Source of the DNA: Solirubrobacterales bacterium
GTDB taxonomy: Bacteria > Actinomycetota > Thermoleophilia > Solirubrobacterales > Solirubrobacteraceae
Direction: 5' to 3'
DNA length: 5,374 nt
Assembly: GCA_025964065.1 (NCBI GenBank)
Contig: JAOPZO010000083.1
Location: forward strand, 1-5,374
The notes beneath the pieces were generated by a model that saw nothing but the letters and a program-made list of their open reading frames with translations, ran no database searches and was not told the origin of the DNA. Below, one piece after another: positions 1 to 5,374 of the stretch. Numbering within the stretch: the first letter of the stretch is position 1; each line of letters opens with the position of its first letter. Both the position numbers and the translations under genes were made by a program.

Positions 1-1062
1 GGTCGGGCTCCCCCGTGAGCTCCCCGAGCTCGCCCAGGGCGGCGGTCGCGGCGCGCTCGGCGGCGGTGGCGCGGGCGGCGAGCCGGTCGCCCTCGGCCAG
101 CAGCGGCGCGATCCCCGTGGCGCCCCGGGCGTCGAAGAGCTCCTGTACCGCGCGGTCGTACTCCGGGCGGCGCGCGAGAAGCGCCTCGACCGCGGCGACG
201 GCCTCCGCATGACGGCGGGCGCGGTCCGCGCGCTCGCTCGCGGCCCGCAGGGCGGTGTCGGCGGCGCTGCGGGAGGCCGCGGCGTCCGAGCAGACGCTCG
301 TGGCGGTGATGAGCGATGCCTCGGCCCCGACGAGCCGCTCCTGGAGCCACGGCGCGAGCGATGCGGGATCGCTCTCCCACGCCTCCTCCCCCTCGCAGCT
401 CGTGGCCTGGCAGAGCCGCTGGGCGACGTCGCGCACCGCGCCGCGTGCGGCCTCCAGCGCCCGCCCGGCGTCCATCCGCCGCTGCTTGAGCAGGTCCTCG
501 GCGACGCCGAAGCGCTCCGTGGCGAAGAGCCGCTCGAGCACCTCCCAGCGGGTGTCGGAGTCCGCGCGCAGGAACGTCGCGAACTCGCCCTGGGCAGCAG
601 CACGACCTGGCAGAACTGCTCCCGGCTCATGCCGAGCAGCCGCCCGAGCTCCTCACCGGCCTCGTCCTGGCGGGTGGCCAGCGTGCGCCAGACCCCGTCG
701 TCGAGCCGCTCGAGCAGCACGGTGGCGTTCTCCTCGGTCACGCCCGTGCCGCGCTTCTTGGGCCGCTCCTGCCTGGGCGTCCGCGTGATCCGCAGCCGCT
801 CGCCGCGCAGGGTCGCCTCGAGGACGACGCGGGTCTGCACCTCGGGCTCCGCGTGGTCGGAGCGCTCGCGCGACTCCTTCCCGCGTGCGCCGGGCAGCCG
901 CCCGTAGAAGGCGAAGCAGATCGCGTCGAGCAGCGTGGTCTTGCCCGCGCCCGTGTCCCCGTGCAACAGGAAGAGCCCCGCGGCGCCGAGCGCGTCGAAG
1001 TCGACCTCCTCGCGGCCGGCGAACGCCTGCAGCGCCTGGACCTCCAGCGTGTGCAGCCGCAC
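1..1062 (-). CDS. sbcC: SbcC exonuclease ATPase subunit, 5' part, with apparent frameshift at ~592-594
   Basis: This is the N-terminal third of the Rad50-like ATPase that works with SbcD to open hairpins and trim DNA double-strand ends in the cytoplasm. The GTG start at 1062-1060 gives a typical SbcC beginning (RLHTLEVQALQAFAGRE). A Walker A motif GDTGAGKT falls at residues 35-42, followed by LLDAICFAFYG, and SREQFCQVVLLP leads into the Q-loop at about residues 145-157. At CCC (594-592) the frame breaks. Reading with one extra C restores PQGEFATFLRADSDTRWEVL and then about 190 helical residues rich in Ala, Arg and Glu, the start of the coiled-coil arm. The unshifted frame has no stop down to base 1 but encodes Ser/Arg/Pro-rich nonsense. 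The gene begins one base after the sbcD stop, with only a distant GGAG (1076-1079), so translation is probably coupled. The zinc hook and C-terminal ATPase half lie outside the window. Identity is secure; whether the gene is intact in the organism is not. Confidence 0.93.
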   Translation of the reverse strand, partial: MRLHTLEVQALQAFAGREEVDFDALGAAGLFLLHGDTGAGKTTLLDAICFAFYGRLPGARGKESRERSDHAEPEVQTRVVLEATLRGERLRITRTPRQERPKKRGTGVTEENATVLLERLDDGVWRTLATRQDEAGEELGRLLGMSREQFCQVVLLPRASSRRSCARTPTPAGRCSSGSSPRSASASPRTCSSSGGWTPGGRWRPHAARCATSPSGSARPRAARGRRRGRAIPHRSRRGSRSGSSGPRHRSSPPRASARTPRPPAAPPTPPCGPRASARTAPAVMRRPSPRSRRFSRAARSTTARYRSSSTPGAPRGSRRCWPRATGSPPAPPPPSAPRPPPWASSGSSRGSPT

Positions 1063-1063
1063 C

Positions 1064-2197
1064 TCAGGCCACCCGCTCCGTGACGCGCGGATCGCCGAGG
1101 ACCTCGGCGAGCAGCGCCTCCTCGGCCTCGTCGGCCGGGGTGCCGCGGACGTCCTCGACGAAGCTCGTGGCGAGCTCGAGGTCGGAGAGCCCGCGCAGCC
1201 GCGTCGCGTAGGAGCCCGTGGCGGCCGCGGGAAGGCCCTCGGGGGCGAAGTGCAGCGAGACCGCGTGCGCGAAGCGGCGCCGCAGTCGGTCCATGGCGTC
1301 CGCGGGCCGCACGGTGTCCGTGAGCGTCACCTCCACCCAGGCCTCCTCCGCCGCCTCGTGCGCGGGGGACGCGAGGAGCTCCTCGAGCGCACCGCGCACG
1401 CGCGCGAGCGGCCGCGGCACCGGGCAGCGGACGAGCTCCACCGCGGGCTCCGGTCCGGCGAGGTCGACGAGCGCGACGCTCTTGCGGTGGGTCGCCTCGG
1501 AGAACGAGAACGCGATGGGGGAGCCCGCGTAGCGGCCCCGATCCCCCACGACCTGCGGGCCGTGGAGGTGGCCGAGCGCGACGTAGTCGGCGCCCGCGAA
1601 GGTCGAGACGGGCACGGAGGACGCGCCGCCGATCGCGAGGTCGCGCTCGCTTCCCGACGCCACCGCGCCCGCCACGAAGGCGTGCCCCACCACCACGGCG
1701 CGGGTACCGGCCGGCCGTGTGGCGAGGTCGGCACGCACGAGGTCCATCGCGGCAGTGAGCACCGGCCCGTGCCCGCGCTCCTCCACCCCGAGGACCCCGC
1801 GGACGGCGTCGGGCTCGAGGTACGGGATCGGGTAGAGCGCGAGCTCCCCCACCACGACGGGCTGCCCGCTGCACGTCGGGTCCGTGCGCAGGTGCAGGCC
1901 GGCGCGGGCGAGCAGCGAGGACCCGAAGGCCAGGCGCGTGGCGGAGTCGTGGTTGCCCGAGACGACCACCACGGGGGCGATCGCGGCGAGGCGGGCGAGC
2001 GCGTCGTCGGCCAGCGCGATCGCGTCGAGCGGCGGGAGCGCGCGGTCGTAGAGGTCCCCGGCGACGACGATCGCGTCCACGGAGGAGTCCGCGGCGAGCA
2101 CGACGAGCCAGTCGAGCCAGGCGGACTGGGCACCGATGAGCCCCTCCCCGTGGAAGGAGCGGCCGAGGTGCCAGTCGGCGGTGTGGAGGACGCGCAT
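1064..2197 (-). CDS. sbcD: SbcD nuclease subunit (Mre11-type metallophosphoesterase)
   Basis: This is the complete 377-residue Mn-dependent nuclease subunit of SbcCD, which cleaves hairpins and processes double-strand DNA ends with the SbcC ATPase. The calcineurin-like metal ligands are all visible and in order: D8 and H10 in HTADWHLGR, D48 in VVAGDLYDR, GNHD at 81-84, H172 in VVVGHAF, and H210/H212 in ALGHLHG. The C-terminal part (about 240-377) is the capping and SbcC-contact region, ending in ETERVA-like helical sequence (DPRVTERVA). The chosen start is ATG 2197, because MRVLHTADWHLG matches the usual family N-terminus; a GTG codon lies immediately before it. The open frame extends upstream to 2311, but that part is Arg/Pro-rich and unlike the family. 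No strong Shine-Dalgarno is seen. The stop TGA is one base from the sbcC start, so the pair is a tight operon. Confidence 0.96.
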   Translation of the reverse strand: MRVLHTADWHLGRSFHGEGLIGAQSAWLDWLVVLAADSSVDAIVVAGDLYDRALPPLDAIALADDALARLAAIAPVVVVSGNHDSATRLAFGSSLLARAGLHLRTDPTCSGQPVVVGELALYPIPYLEPDAVRGVLGVEERGHGPVLTAAMDLVRADLATRPAGTRAVVVGHAFVAGAVASGSERDLAIGGASSVPVSTFAGADYVALGHLHGPQVVGDRGRYAGSPIAFSFSEATHRKSVALVDLAGPEPAVELVRCPVPRPLARVRGALEELLASPAHEAAEEAWVEVTLTDTVRPADAMDRLRRRFAHAVSLHFAPEGLPAAATGSYATRLRGLSDLELATSFVEDVRGTPADEAEEALLAEVLGDPRVTERVA

Positions 2198-2446
2198 CAC
2201 GCCGAGGGTGTCGTGCGCGGCGGACGGAACCTCACACGGCCGGCGCCGGCGGGGTTCGGCCCCCGCGGCCTGCACCTGCTCGGACAGATCCCCGTCGACG
2301 AGGCGTCCCACGGGCGTCCGGACGCGGCGGGCAGGGCGGCGGGGGCTCAGCGGCCGGGCGCGACGTGGAGGGATCCGCTCGGCGGGGGTTCCTCCTCCCC
2401 CATGCCCCGGCGCCCCGGACGTCGCCCCGAAGGGCTCGTGAGATCC
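2198..2446. other. Intergenic spacer before sbcD, GC-rich with short inverted repeats
   Basis: This stretch of about 250 bases separates the small gene ending at 2447 from sbcD. It is much longer than any other gap in the window, which makes it the likely place for sbcDC transcription control. Frames that cross it translate to Arg/Pro/Gly-rich sequence without protein character, so I annotate no gene. I see no convincing -35/-10 pair and no T-tract. Visible structures are a CUUCGG tetraloop hairpin at 2424-2435, a 12-base palindrome at 2239-2250 and a 6-bp stem at 2249-2266. Confidence 0.7.
2249..2266 (-). repeat. Inverted repeat, 6-bp GC stem with 6-base loop
   Basis: GCGGGG (2249-2254) pairs perfectly with CCCCGC (2261-2266) around the loop TTCGGC. 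It directly abuts a perfect 12-base palindrome GCCGGCGCCGGC at 2239-2250, so two alternative folds compete. It lies 52 bases upstream of the sbcD start, within the probable leader. No T-tract follows on the minus strand, so it is not a standard intrinsic terminator. In DNA this GC-rich such stems arise easily by chance. Confidence 0.35.
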
Positions 2447-2450
2447 TCAC
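2424..2450 (-). terminator. Two short hairpins at the end of the small gene, possible weak terminator or 3' stabiliser
   Basis: On the minus strand the stop codon of the small gene sits in GTGAG-GAT-CTCAC (2438-2450), a perfect 5-bp inverted repeat. It is followed by GCCC-TTCG-GGGC (2424-2435), a 4-bp stem closed by the very stable cUUCGg tetraloop. Two hairpins in tandem just after a gene fit an mRNA 3' end or an attenuating structure before sbcD. There is no downstream T-run and the stems are short, so a true intrinsic terminator is only a possibility. Confidence 0.3.
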
Positions 2451-2755
2451 CACACGTAGCCGTTGAGGACCTGGAGCATCTCCTCGCGGCTCACGGGCCC
2501 GAAGCGGACGATCCAGCCGTTCTCGGGCTCCTGCCGCAACAGCGCGGCGACGCCGGAGTCCACGAGCGAGCGGTGGATCCGGTCCGCGCGCTTGAAGCCG
2601 ACGGCGCCGTGGAAGAGCACGTCGATCCCGAAGCGGTCGGCTTCCACGGGCCAGATCGAGATCTTGTCCGGCCGGGTCGGGCCGGGCAGGTCGCGCGGCT
2701 CCGGCTCGGGCCCCTGGGGGCGCGGCGGCCGGTGGATCCCTCCGTCTGGCACCAC
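2447..2755 (-). CDS. Small conserved-looking protein of unknown function
   Basis: This gene encodes about 102 residues that I do not recognise. The C-terminal 72 residues (from about DKISIWPVEADRFG to LNGYVW) look like a compact folded domain: mixed charged and hydrophobic, with an FHGAVGFKRADRIHR segment, two Trp, and nearly every codon ending in G or C. The first ~30 residues are rich in Pro, Arg and Glu and are probably a flexible leader. The start is uncertain. GTG 2755 and GTG 2752 are adjacent, and third-position G/C bias fades just upstream of them. GTG 2650-2652 would give only the core domain. A longer ATG start at 2938 would overlap the preceding gene in Ser/Arg-rich nonsense and is rejected. 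No clear Shine-Dalgarno is seen. No signal peptide, membrane span or Cys metal motif is visible. It begins about 31 bases after the DivIVA-like stop, so it is probably co-transcribed with coaD and its neighbours. Confidence 0.75.
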   Translation of the reverse strand: MVPDGGIHRPPRPQGPEPEPRDLPGPTRPDKISIWPVEADRFGIDVLFHGAVGFKRADRIHRSLVDSGVAALLRQEPENGWIVRFGPVSREEMLQVLNGYVW

Positions 2756-2786
2756 CCCAGGATCGCAGGGGCGATCCCGGGCGGCG

Positions 2787-3251
2787 CTAGACGAGCTCCT
2801 CGGCCTCGTCCTTGCCCTGCAGGCGCTCACGGCCGCGCTGCACGGCGGCGATGAACTTCGAGAGGTTGACCTCGAGCGTGTTGAGGATCTCGTCGGCGTA
2901 GTCCTCGGCCCCCAGGCGGATCTCCCGCTCACGGGCACGTGCGTCCTCGACGATGTCCTCGGCGGCGCGCTCGGCCTGCTTGGTGACCTCCTCCTGGGAG
3001 ATGAGGTCGTCCTGCTTCTCGCGCGCCTCCTTGACGATGCGCTCGGCCTCGCGCTTCGCCTCTGCCAGCATCTCCTGGCGCTCCTTCACGATCCAGCGCG
3101 CCTGCTTGATCTCCTCGGGGATCGTCGCGCGCATCTGATCGAGGATGTCGTAGATCTCCTCCTTGTCCACACGCACGGTGTCCGTCATGGGGACGGACTT
3201 CGCGTTGTGCACGAGGTCGTCGAGCTTGTCGATGAGAACCAGGACGTCCAT
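2787..3251 (-). CDS. DivIVA/SepIVA-like coiled-coil protein
   Basis: This is a 154-residue soluble, highly charged helical protein. The N-terminus (residues 1-42, MDVLVLIDKLDDLVHNAKSV then VRVDKEEIYDILDQMR) matches a family of short proteins often labelled DivIVA-domain, SepIVA-like or 'ATP synthase subunit B/H-like', commonly encoded next to coaD. Residues about 44-145 form a long coiled coil with the recognisable IPEEIKQARWIVKERQEML segment and repeated AxREAERIV-type heptads; the tail is acidic. There is no nucleotide-binding motif, so the ATPase label used for relatives is probably only a coiled-coil resemblance. The likely role is scaffolding in cell division or envelope growth, as for mycobacterial SepIVA, but that is inference. 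ATG 3251 is chosen because AGAAGGG (3258-3264) lies exactly six bases upstream; the TTG at 3257 would leave no spacing. It starts 18 bases after coaD. Confidence 0.85.
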   Translation of the reverse strand: MDVLVLIDKLDDLVHNAKSVPMTDTVRVDKEEIYDILDQMRATIPEEIKQARWIVKERQEMLAEAKREAERIVKEAREKQDDLISQEEVTKQAERAAEDIVEDARAREREIRLGAEDYADEILNTLEVNLSKFIAAVQRGRERLQGKDEAEELV

Positions 3252-3257
3252 GGGCAA

Positions 3258-3264
3258 CCCTTCT
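3258..3264 (-). promoter_or_regulatory. Shine-Dalgarno site deciding the DivIVA-like start
   Basis: AGAAGGG on the minus strand is complementary to the 16S rRNA tail and lies six bases before ATG 3251. It rules out the upstream TTG at 3257 as the main start. It is the strongest ribosome binding site in the window and suggests that this gene is translated independently of coaD and at a higher level. Confidence 0.75.
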
Positions 3265-3269
3265 GTTCG

Positions 3270-3767
3270 CTACCGCGTGAGCCGTTCCTGCAACAGCGGG
3301 GCAACTGCTGCAGGGACGTACTCTTCAATGTTTCCCCCGAACGTCGCAAGCTCCTTGACGCCGCTCGAGGAGAGGAAACTGTACTTGGGGCTGGCCATCA
3401 GGTAGAGCGTGTCGATGTCGGGCGCCTGATGGCGGTTGAGCTGGTTCATCTCGAGCTCGTACTCGAAGTCCGAGATGGCGCGCAGGCCCTTGACGATGGT
3501 GTGGGCCCCGACCTCCCGCGCGAAGTGGACGACGAGCGTCGAGAACGGCTGCGGCGTGACGTTGCCCAGGTGGGCCGTCGCCTCGCCGATGAGCTCCATG
3601 CGCTCCTCGATGGAGAAGAGGGGCGCCTTCTTGCGCACCGAGGCGTTCACGATGCCGACGACGACCTGGTCGAAGATCGCGCTCGCGCGCGTGATGACGT
3701 CGAGGTGGCCGTTCGTGATCGGGTCGTAGGACCCGGGGCAGACGGCGATCTTGGGGTCTGGGCTCAT
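3270..3767 (-). CDS. coaD: Phosphopantetheine adenylyltransferase (PPAT)
   Basis: The 165-residue enzyme transfers AMP from ATP to 4'-phosphopantetheine, giving dephospho-CoA, the penultimate step of coenzyme A synthesis; it normally acts as a soluble hexamer. The nucleotidyltransferase signature is clear: CPGSYDPITNGHLDVI, with the TxGH motif at T18-H21, and the KGLRAISDFEYE segment (K93, R96) that binds substrate. The C-terminal ATP-binding motif is SSSGVKE at 133-139, where many relatives have SSTxVRE; Lys for Arg is a conservative change found in the family. Length is normal (about 160 residues). Start ATG 3767 overlaps the rsmD stop as ATGA, and no Shine-Dalgarno is visible before it, so translation is probably coupled to rsmD. 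The much longer open frame upstream to 4862 is out-of-frame rsmD and its neighbour, not protein. Confidence 0.97.
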   Translation of the reverse strand: MSPDPKIAVCPGSYDPITNGHLDVITRASAIFDQVVVGIVNASVRKKAPLFSIEERMELIGEATAHLGNVTPQPFSTLVVHFAREVGAHTIVKGLRAISDFEYELEMNQLNRHQAPDIDTLYLMASPKYSFLSSSGVKELATFGGNIEEYVPAAVAPLLQERLTR

Positions 3768-4306
3768 GCGGAGGTGTGGATGCGGATCAGGGTGTCGCCG
3801 TAGCGGCGCTCTTGCGTGAGGGGGAGCTCGAGGCCCATCGGATCGCGCCGATCGCTCTCGGTCACGACGCGCGCCCCCGGCGCGAGGAGGCCGGCGAGCA
3901 CGGGGCCGAGGGCGGCGCCGAGCCCGGCGGCCAGCCGGTACGGGGGATCGAGGAAGACGAGATCGTATGCCTCGGCGTCGTCGAGCGCAGTGCGTGCAAC
4001 GCGTCCCGCATCGCCGGCCCGCACCTCGGCCGCCTGCGGGCCGAGCCCGAGGGCCTCGACGTTCGCCCGCAGGACGGTGAGCGCGCGGCGGTCCTTCTCG
4101 ACCAGGACCGCGTGGGAGGCGCCGCGGGAGAGCGCCTCGAGGCCGAGCGCGCCCGAGCCCGCGTAGAGGTCGAGGACCCGCGCGTCGTGGAGGGGCCCGA
4201 GGATCGAGAAGAGCGCCTCGCGCACCCGGTCGGACGTGGGCCGGGTCGTGTCGCCGGGCGGCGCGGCGATACGGCGCCCGCCGTGGACGCCGGCGACGAT
4301 CCTCAC
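3764..4306 (-). CDS. rsmD: 16S rRNA (guanine966-N2)-methyltransferase RsmD
   Basis: This 180-residue class I SAM-dependent methyltransferase is expected to methylate N2 of G966 in 16S rRNA of the small ribosomal subunit. It begins in the family manner with MRIVAGVHGGRRIAAPPG, then RPTSDRVREALFSIL (22-36), the SAM-binding loop DLYAGSGALGLEALSRGA (46-63), an acidic E70 ending strand two, and the catalytic DPPY at 120-123. Length and motif order are normal for RsmD. The start is GTG 4304-4306, supported by GGGAG (4313-4317) six bases upstream. Its stop shares ATGA with coaD, a pairing common in bacteria. It lies 42 bases after the preceding gene, with a hairpin in between. Confidence 0.96.
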   Translation of the reverse strand: MRIVAGVHGGRRIAAPPGDTTRPTSDRVREALFSILGPLHDARVLDLYAGSGALGLEALSRGASHAVLVEKDRRALTVLRANVEALGLGPQAAEVRAGDAGRVARTALDDAEAYDLVFLDPPYRLAAGLGAALGPVLAGLLAPGARVVTESDRRDPMGLELPLTQERRYGDTLIRIHTSA

Positions 4307-4312
4307 GTGGGG

Positions 4313-4317
4313 CTCCC
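4313..4317 (-). promoter_or_regulatory. Shine-Dalgarno site for the rsmD GTG start
   Basis: GGGAG on the minus strand is followed by a six-base spacer and GTG 4306. It supports this GTG as the start, in agreement with the RsmD family N-terminus MRIVAG. Confidence 0.6.
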
Positions 4318-4334
4318 GGGCACGCCCCCATCCT

Positions 4335-4348
4335 GGCGGGTCCCCGCC
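4335..4348 (-). repeat. Inverted repeat between the glycosidase-like gene and rsmD
   Basis: GGCGGG and CCCGCC flank two bases, giving a 5-bp stem with a four-base loop in RNA, beginning directly after the TGA at 4349-4351. No T-tract follows, so read-through into rsmD is likely. It may be a weak terminator, a 3' stabiliser or chance in GC-rich DNA. Confidence 0.35.
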
Positions 4349-5374
4349 TCAGGAGGTCGGGCCGGCGGCGGCGCCCACGGCGAACTCGCGCCGGACGGCG
4401 CCCCAGCCGGCCTTGCGCCGCTCGCGGGTCTCGACGCGGTTCCAGTCCTCCCAGTCGTAGCCCGCCGTGCGCACGGGCGCCTCTTTCCCGTGCTGCACGG
4501 TGATGCCGATCCGGCCGCCGCGCGAGGTGGTGAGCGCGCCGCGGCCCGCGCCGCGCAGGACGGCGTGGCGGGAGGGGTCCGCGTAGCCCAGGAGCGCCCA
4601 GGGGAGCCGGAGCTCGAGCACCGCGCCGCGCCCCGCGACGAGGTGGCGGACGTCGAAGCCCGGGGCCTTCGGGTCGCCCGTGCCCCACGGCAGGCGGGAG
4701 TGGTCGACGAACTCGGCCGCCTGCGGGCCGACGCCCGGGACGACGAGCGACCGGTTGAGGATCTGCCGGGGCCGGGACCAGGCGCCGCTGCCGGTGCGCA
4801 TCGCCGCGGCGTCGAACGGGACGTACCGGCTCCCGTAGAGCCACGGGAGCGGGTCGAGCCACGCGGCCTGCAGGAGCGTCGCGGTGTCGCCGGGGCCCAG
4901 GACGAGCGCGTGATCGGCGTCGGGGTCGGCCCCGGGCGCCCCGGGGAGCCCGCCGTTCCCGGTTCCCGAGACCGCCAGGCCGAGGCGGACGGGCACCGCC
5001 GGGTCACGGTCCTCGCGCAGGCGGACGCGGAGCCAGAGGTGCTCGGCGTCGTGGGTGGCGCGGACGTCGGCGACGGGGCCCGGGGCCTCGGCGATGGACT
5101 GGCTCGTGGTCGCGGCCCAGTCCTCGTCCTCCCCGTCGAGGACCTTCGTGGGCGTCGCGCCGGCCTCGACCGCGACGAGGCCGAAGTGCTCCTCGTTCGT
5201 GAGCGAGTTGCGCCAGAGCGCGCGGCGTTCGGGTGGGCGCTCGAGGTCCACGGTGTTCCACGTCCGCTTGAACCACTCGTCGGTCCACTCGAAGACGACG
5301 GCGCCCGCGTAGCGCTCCTCGCGGGCGCGCCGGACCATCGTGGCCGTCGCGGCGCCCGCCTCCTGCTCGCTCAG
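4349..5374 (-). CDS. C-terminal part of a probable glycosidase-like protein with CBM9/DOMON-like domain (5' end missing)
   Basis: The visible 341 residues are the end of a longer protein. The frame stays open to the window edge, with credible sequence (LSEQEAGAATA) before the first ATG at 5338, so that ATG is probably internal. Residues about 22-42 (RYAGAVVFEWTDEWFKRTWNT) resemble the last strand of a glycoside hydrolase TIM barrel, where a G-x-V-x-F-x-W-T-D-E-W pattern is common; the RRALWRNSLTNEEHFGLVAVE stretch fits its closing helix. From about residue 77 (VLDGEDEDWAATTS), with DVRATHDAEHLWLRVRLRE following, the pattern resembles CBM9/DOMON-type beta-sandwich carbohydrate-binding domains: a 'DG..DDW' start and 'v.a..D..~LyLrv.l' strands. 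The rest, to GWGAVRREFAVG, is beta-rich with many Trp. No membrane span is visible in this part. The role is probably binding or remodelling of a polysaccharide, but substrate and family cannot be fixed from here. Confidence 0.8.
   Translation of the reverse strand: MSEQEAGAATATMVRRAREERYAGAVVFEWTDEWFKRTWNTVDLERPPERRALWRNSLTNEEHFGLVAVEAGATPTKVLDGEDEDWAATTSQSIAEAPGPVADVRATHDAEHLWLRVRLREDRDPAVPVRLGLAVSGTGNGGLPGAPGADPDADHALVLGPGDTATLLQAAWLDPLPWLYGSRYVPFDAAAMRTGSGAWSRPRQILNRSLVVPGVGPQAAEFVDHSRLPWGTGDPKAPGFDVRHLVAGRGAVLELRLPWALLGYADPSRHAVLRGAGRGALTTSRGGRIGITVQHGKEAPVRTAGYDWEDWNRVETRERRKAGWGAVRREFAVGAAAGPTS

Noticed and set aside
585..605. Programmed ribosomal frameshift in sbcC
   Set aside because: The site (CTG CTG CCC AGG) is not a standard X_XXY_YYZ slippery sequence, and SbcC is not known to use frameshifting; deletion or sequencing error is simpler.
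738..1874. A 378-codon minus-strand open frame crossing the sbcD/sbcC junction
   Set aside because: Arg/Ala/Pro/Gly-rich and out of frame with both sbcD and sbcC, which are recognised by their motifs.
2198..2311. 38-residue N-terminal extension of SbcD
   Set aside because: Family members begin at MRxLHTADWHLG; the extension is Arg/Pro-rich and falls in the structured spacer.
2232..2453. A 73-codon minus-strand open frame in the spacer
   Set aside because: Low-complexity Arg/Pro/Gly composition, overlap with the small gene stop, and no ribosome binding site seen.
935..2854. A 639-codon plus-strand open frame across sbcD and beyond
   Set aside because: It lies antisense to sbcD, the spacer and the small gene; its product is Arg/Gly/His/Glu-rich with no domain. 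Long antisense frames are expected where third positions are nearly all G/C.
2463..3803. A 446-codon plus-strand open frame antisense to the small gene, the DivIVA-like gene and coaD
   Set aside because: Leu/Asp/Val-rich mirror of coiled-coil and coaD codons; the minus strand encodes recognised proteins here.
3768..4862. N-terminal extension of coaD to 530 residues
   Set aside because: The extra part is the wrong frame of rsmD and of the upstream gene; coaD is complete from ATG 3767 with the normal family length.
1..5374. CRISPR arrays, tRNA or rRNA genes, insertion sequences, phage genes
   Set aside because: No spaced direct repeats, no tRNA-like cloverleaf or rRNA motifs, and no transposase or integrase-like proteins were seen on either strand.

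Overview
This window is very GC-rich DNA with strong G/C bias at third codon positions, and every gene I can support lies on the minus strand. The gene order rsmD - coaD - short DivIVA-like coiled-coil gene, together with the GC content, GTG starts and protein style, suggests a high-GC actinobacterium. A Thermoleophilia-type lineage (Solirubrobacter/Conexibacter relatives) is my best guess, but this is inference and cannot be proved from the window.

Layout in the direction of transcription, from right to left: (1) the 3' part of a large gene (4349-5374) whose visible protein looks like the end of a glycosidase-type TIM barrel followed by a beta-sandwich domain resembling CBM9/DOMON; (2) rsmD (3764-4306), a 16S rRNA m2G966 methyltransferase; (3) coaD (3270-3767), overlapping rsmD by the four bases ATGA; (4) a 154-residue DivIVA/SepIVA-like coiled-coil protein (2787-3251) with a clear Shine-Dalgarno; (5) a small unrecognised protein (2447-2755); (6) a spacer of about 250 bases with several GC-rich inverted repeats and no credible gene; (7) sbcD (1064-2197), a complete Mre11-type nuclease subunit; (8) the 5' third of sbcC (1-1062), the Rad50-type ATPase partner, running off the left edge.

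Two functional blocks are visible. The first is a housekeeping run (rRNA modification, coenzyme A synthesis, probable cell-envelope or division coiled coil). The second is the SbcCD double-strand-end processing pair. The close spacing within each block suggests two co-transcribed groups separated by the 250-base spacer.

The most notable observation is that sbcC carries an apparent one-base deletion at about 592-594, exactly at the Q-loop (LLPQGEF). Before it one minus-strand frame encodes a perfect SbcC N-terminus; after it only the neighbouring frame does. The original frame happens to have no stop down to the window edge, so a simple ORF call would give an uninterrupted but half-wrong protein. 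I did not find a convincing new biological system here. The points worth following up are the frameshift, the unrecognised small gene and the partial glycosidase-like gene.
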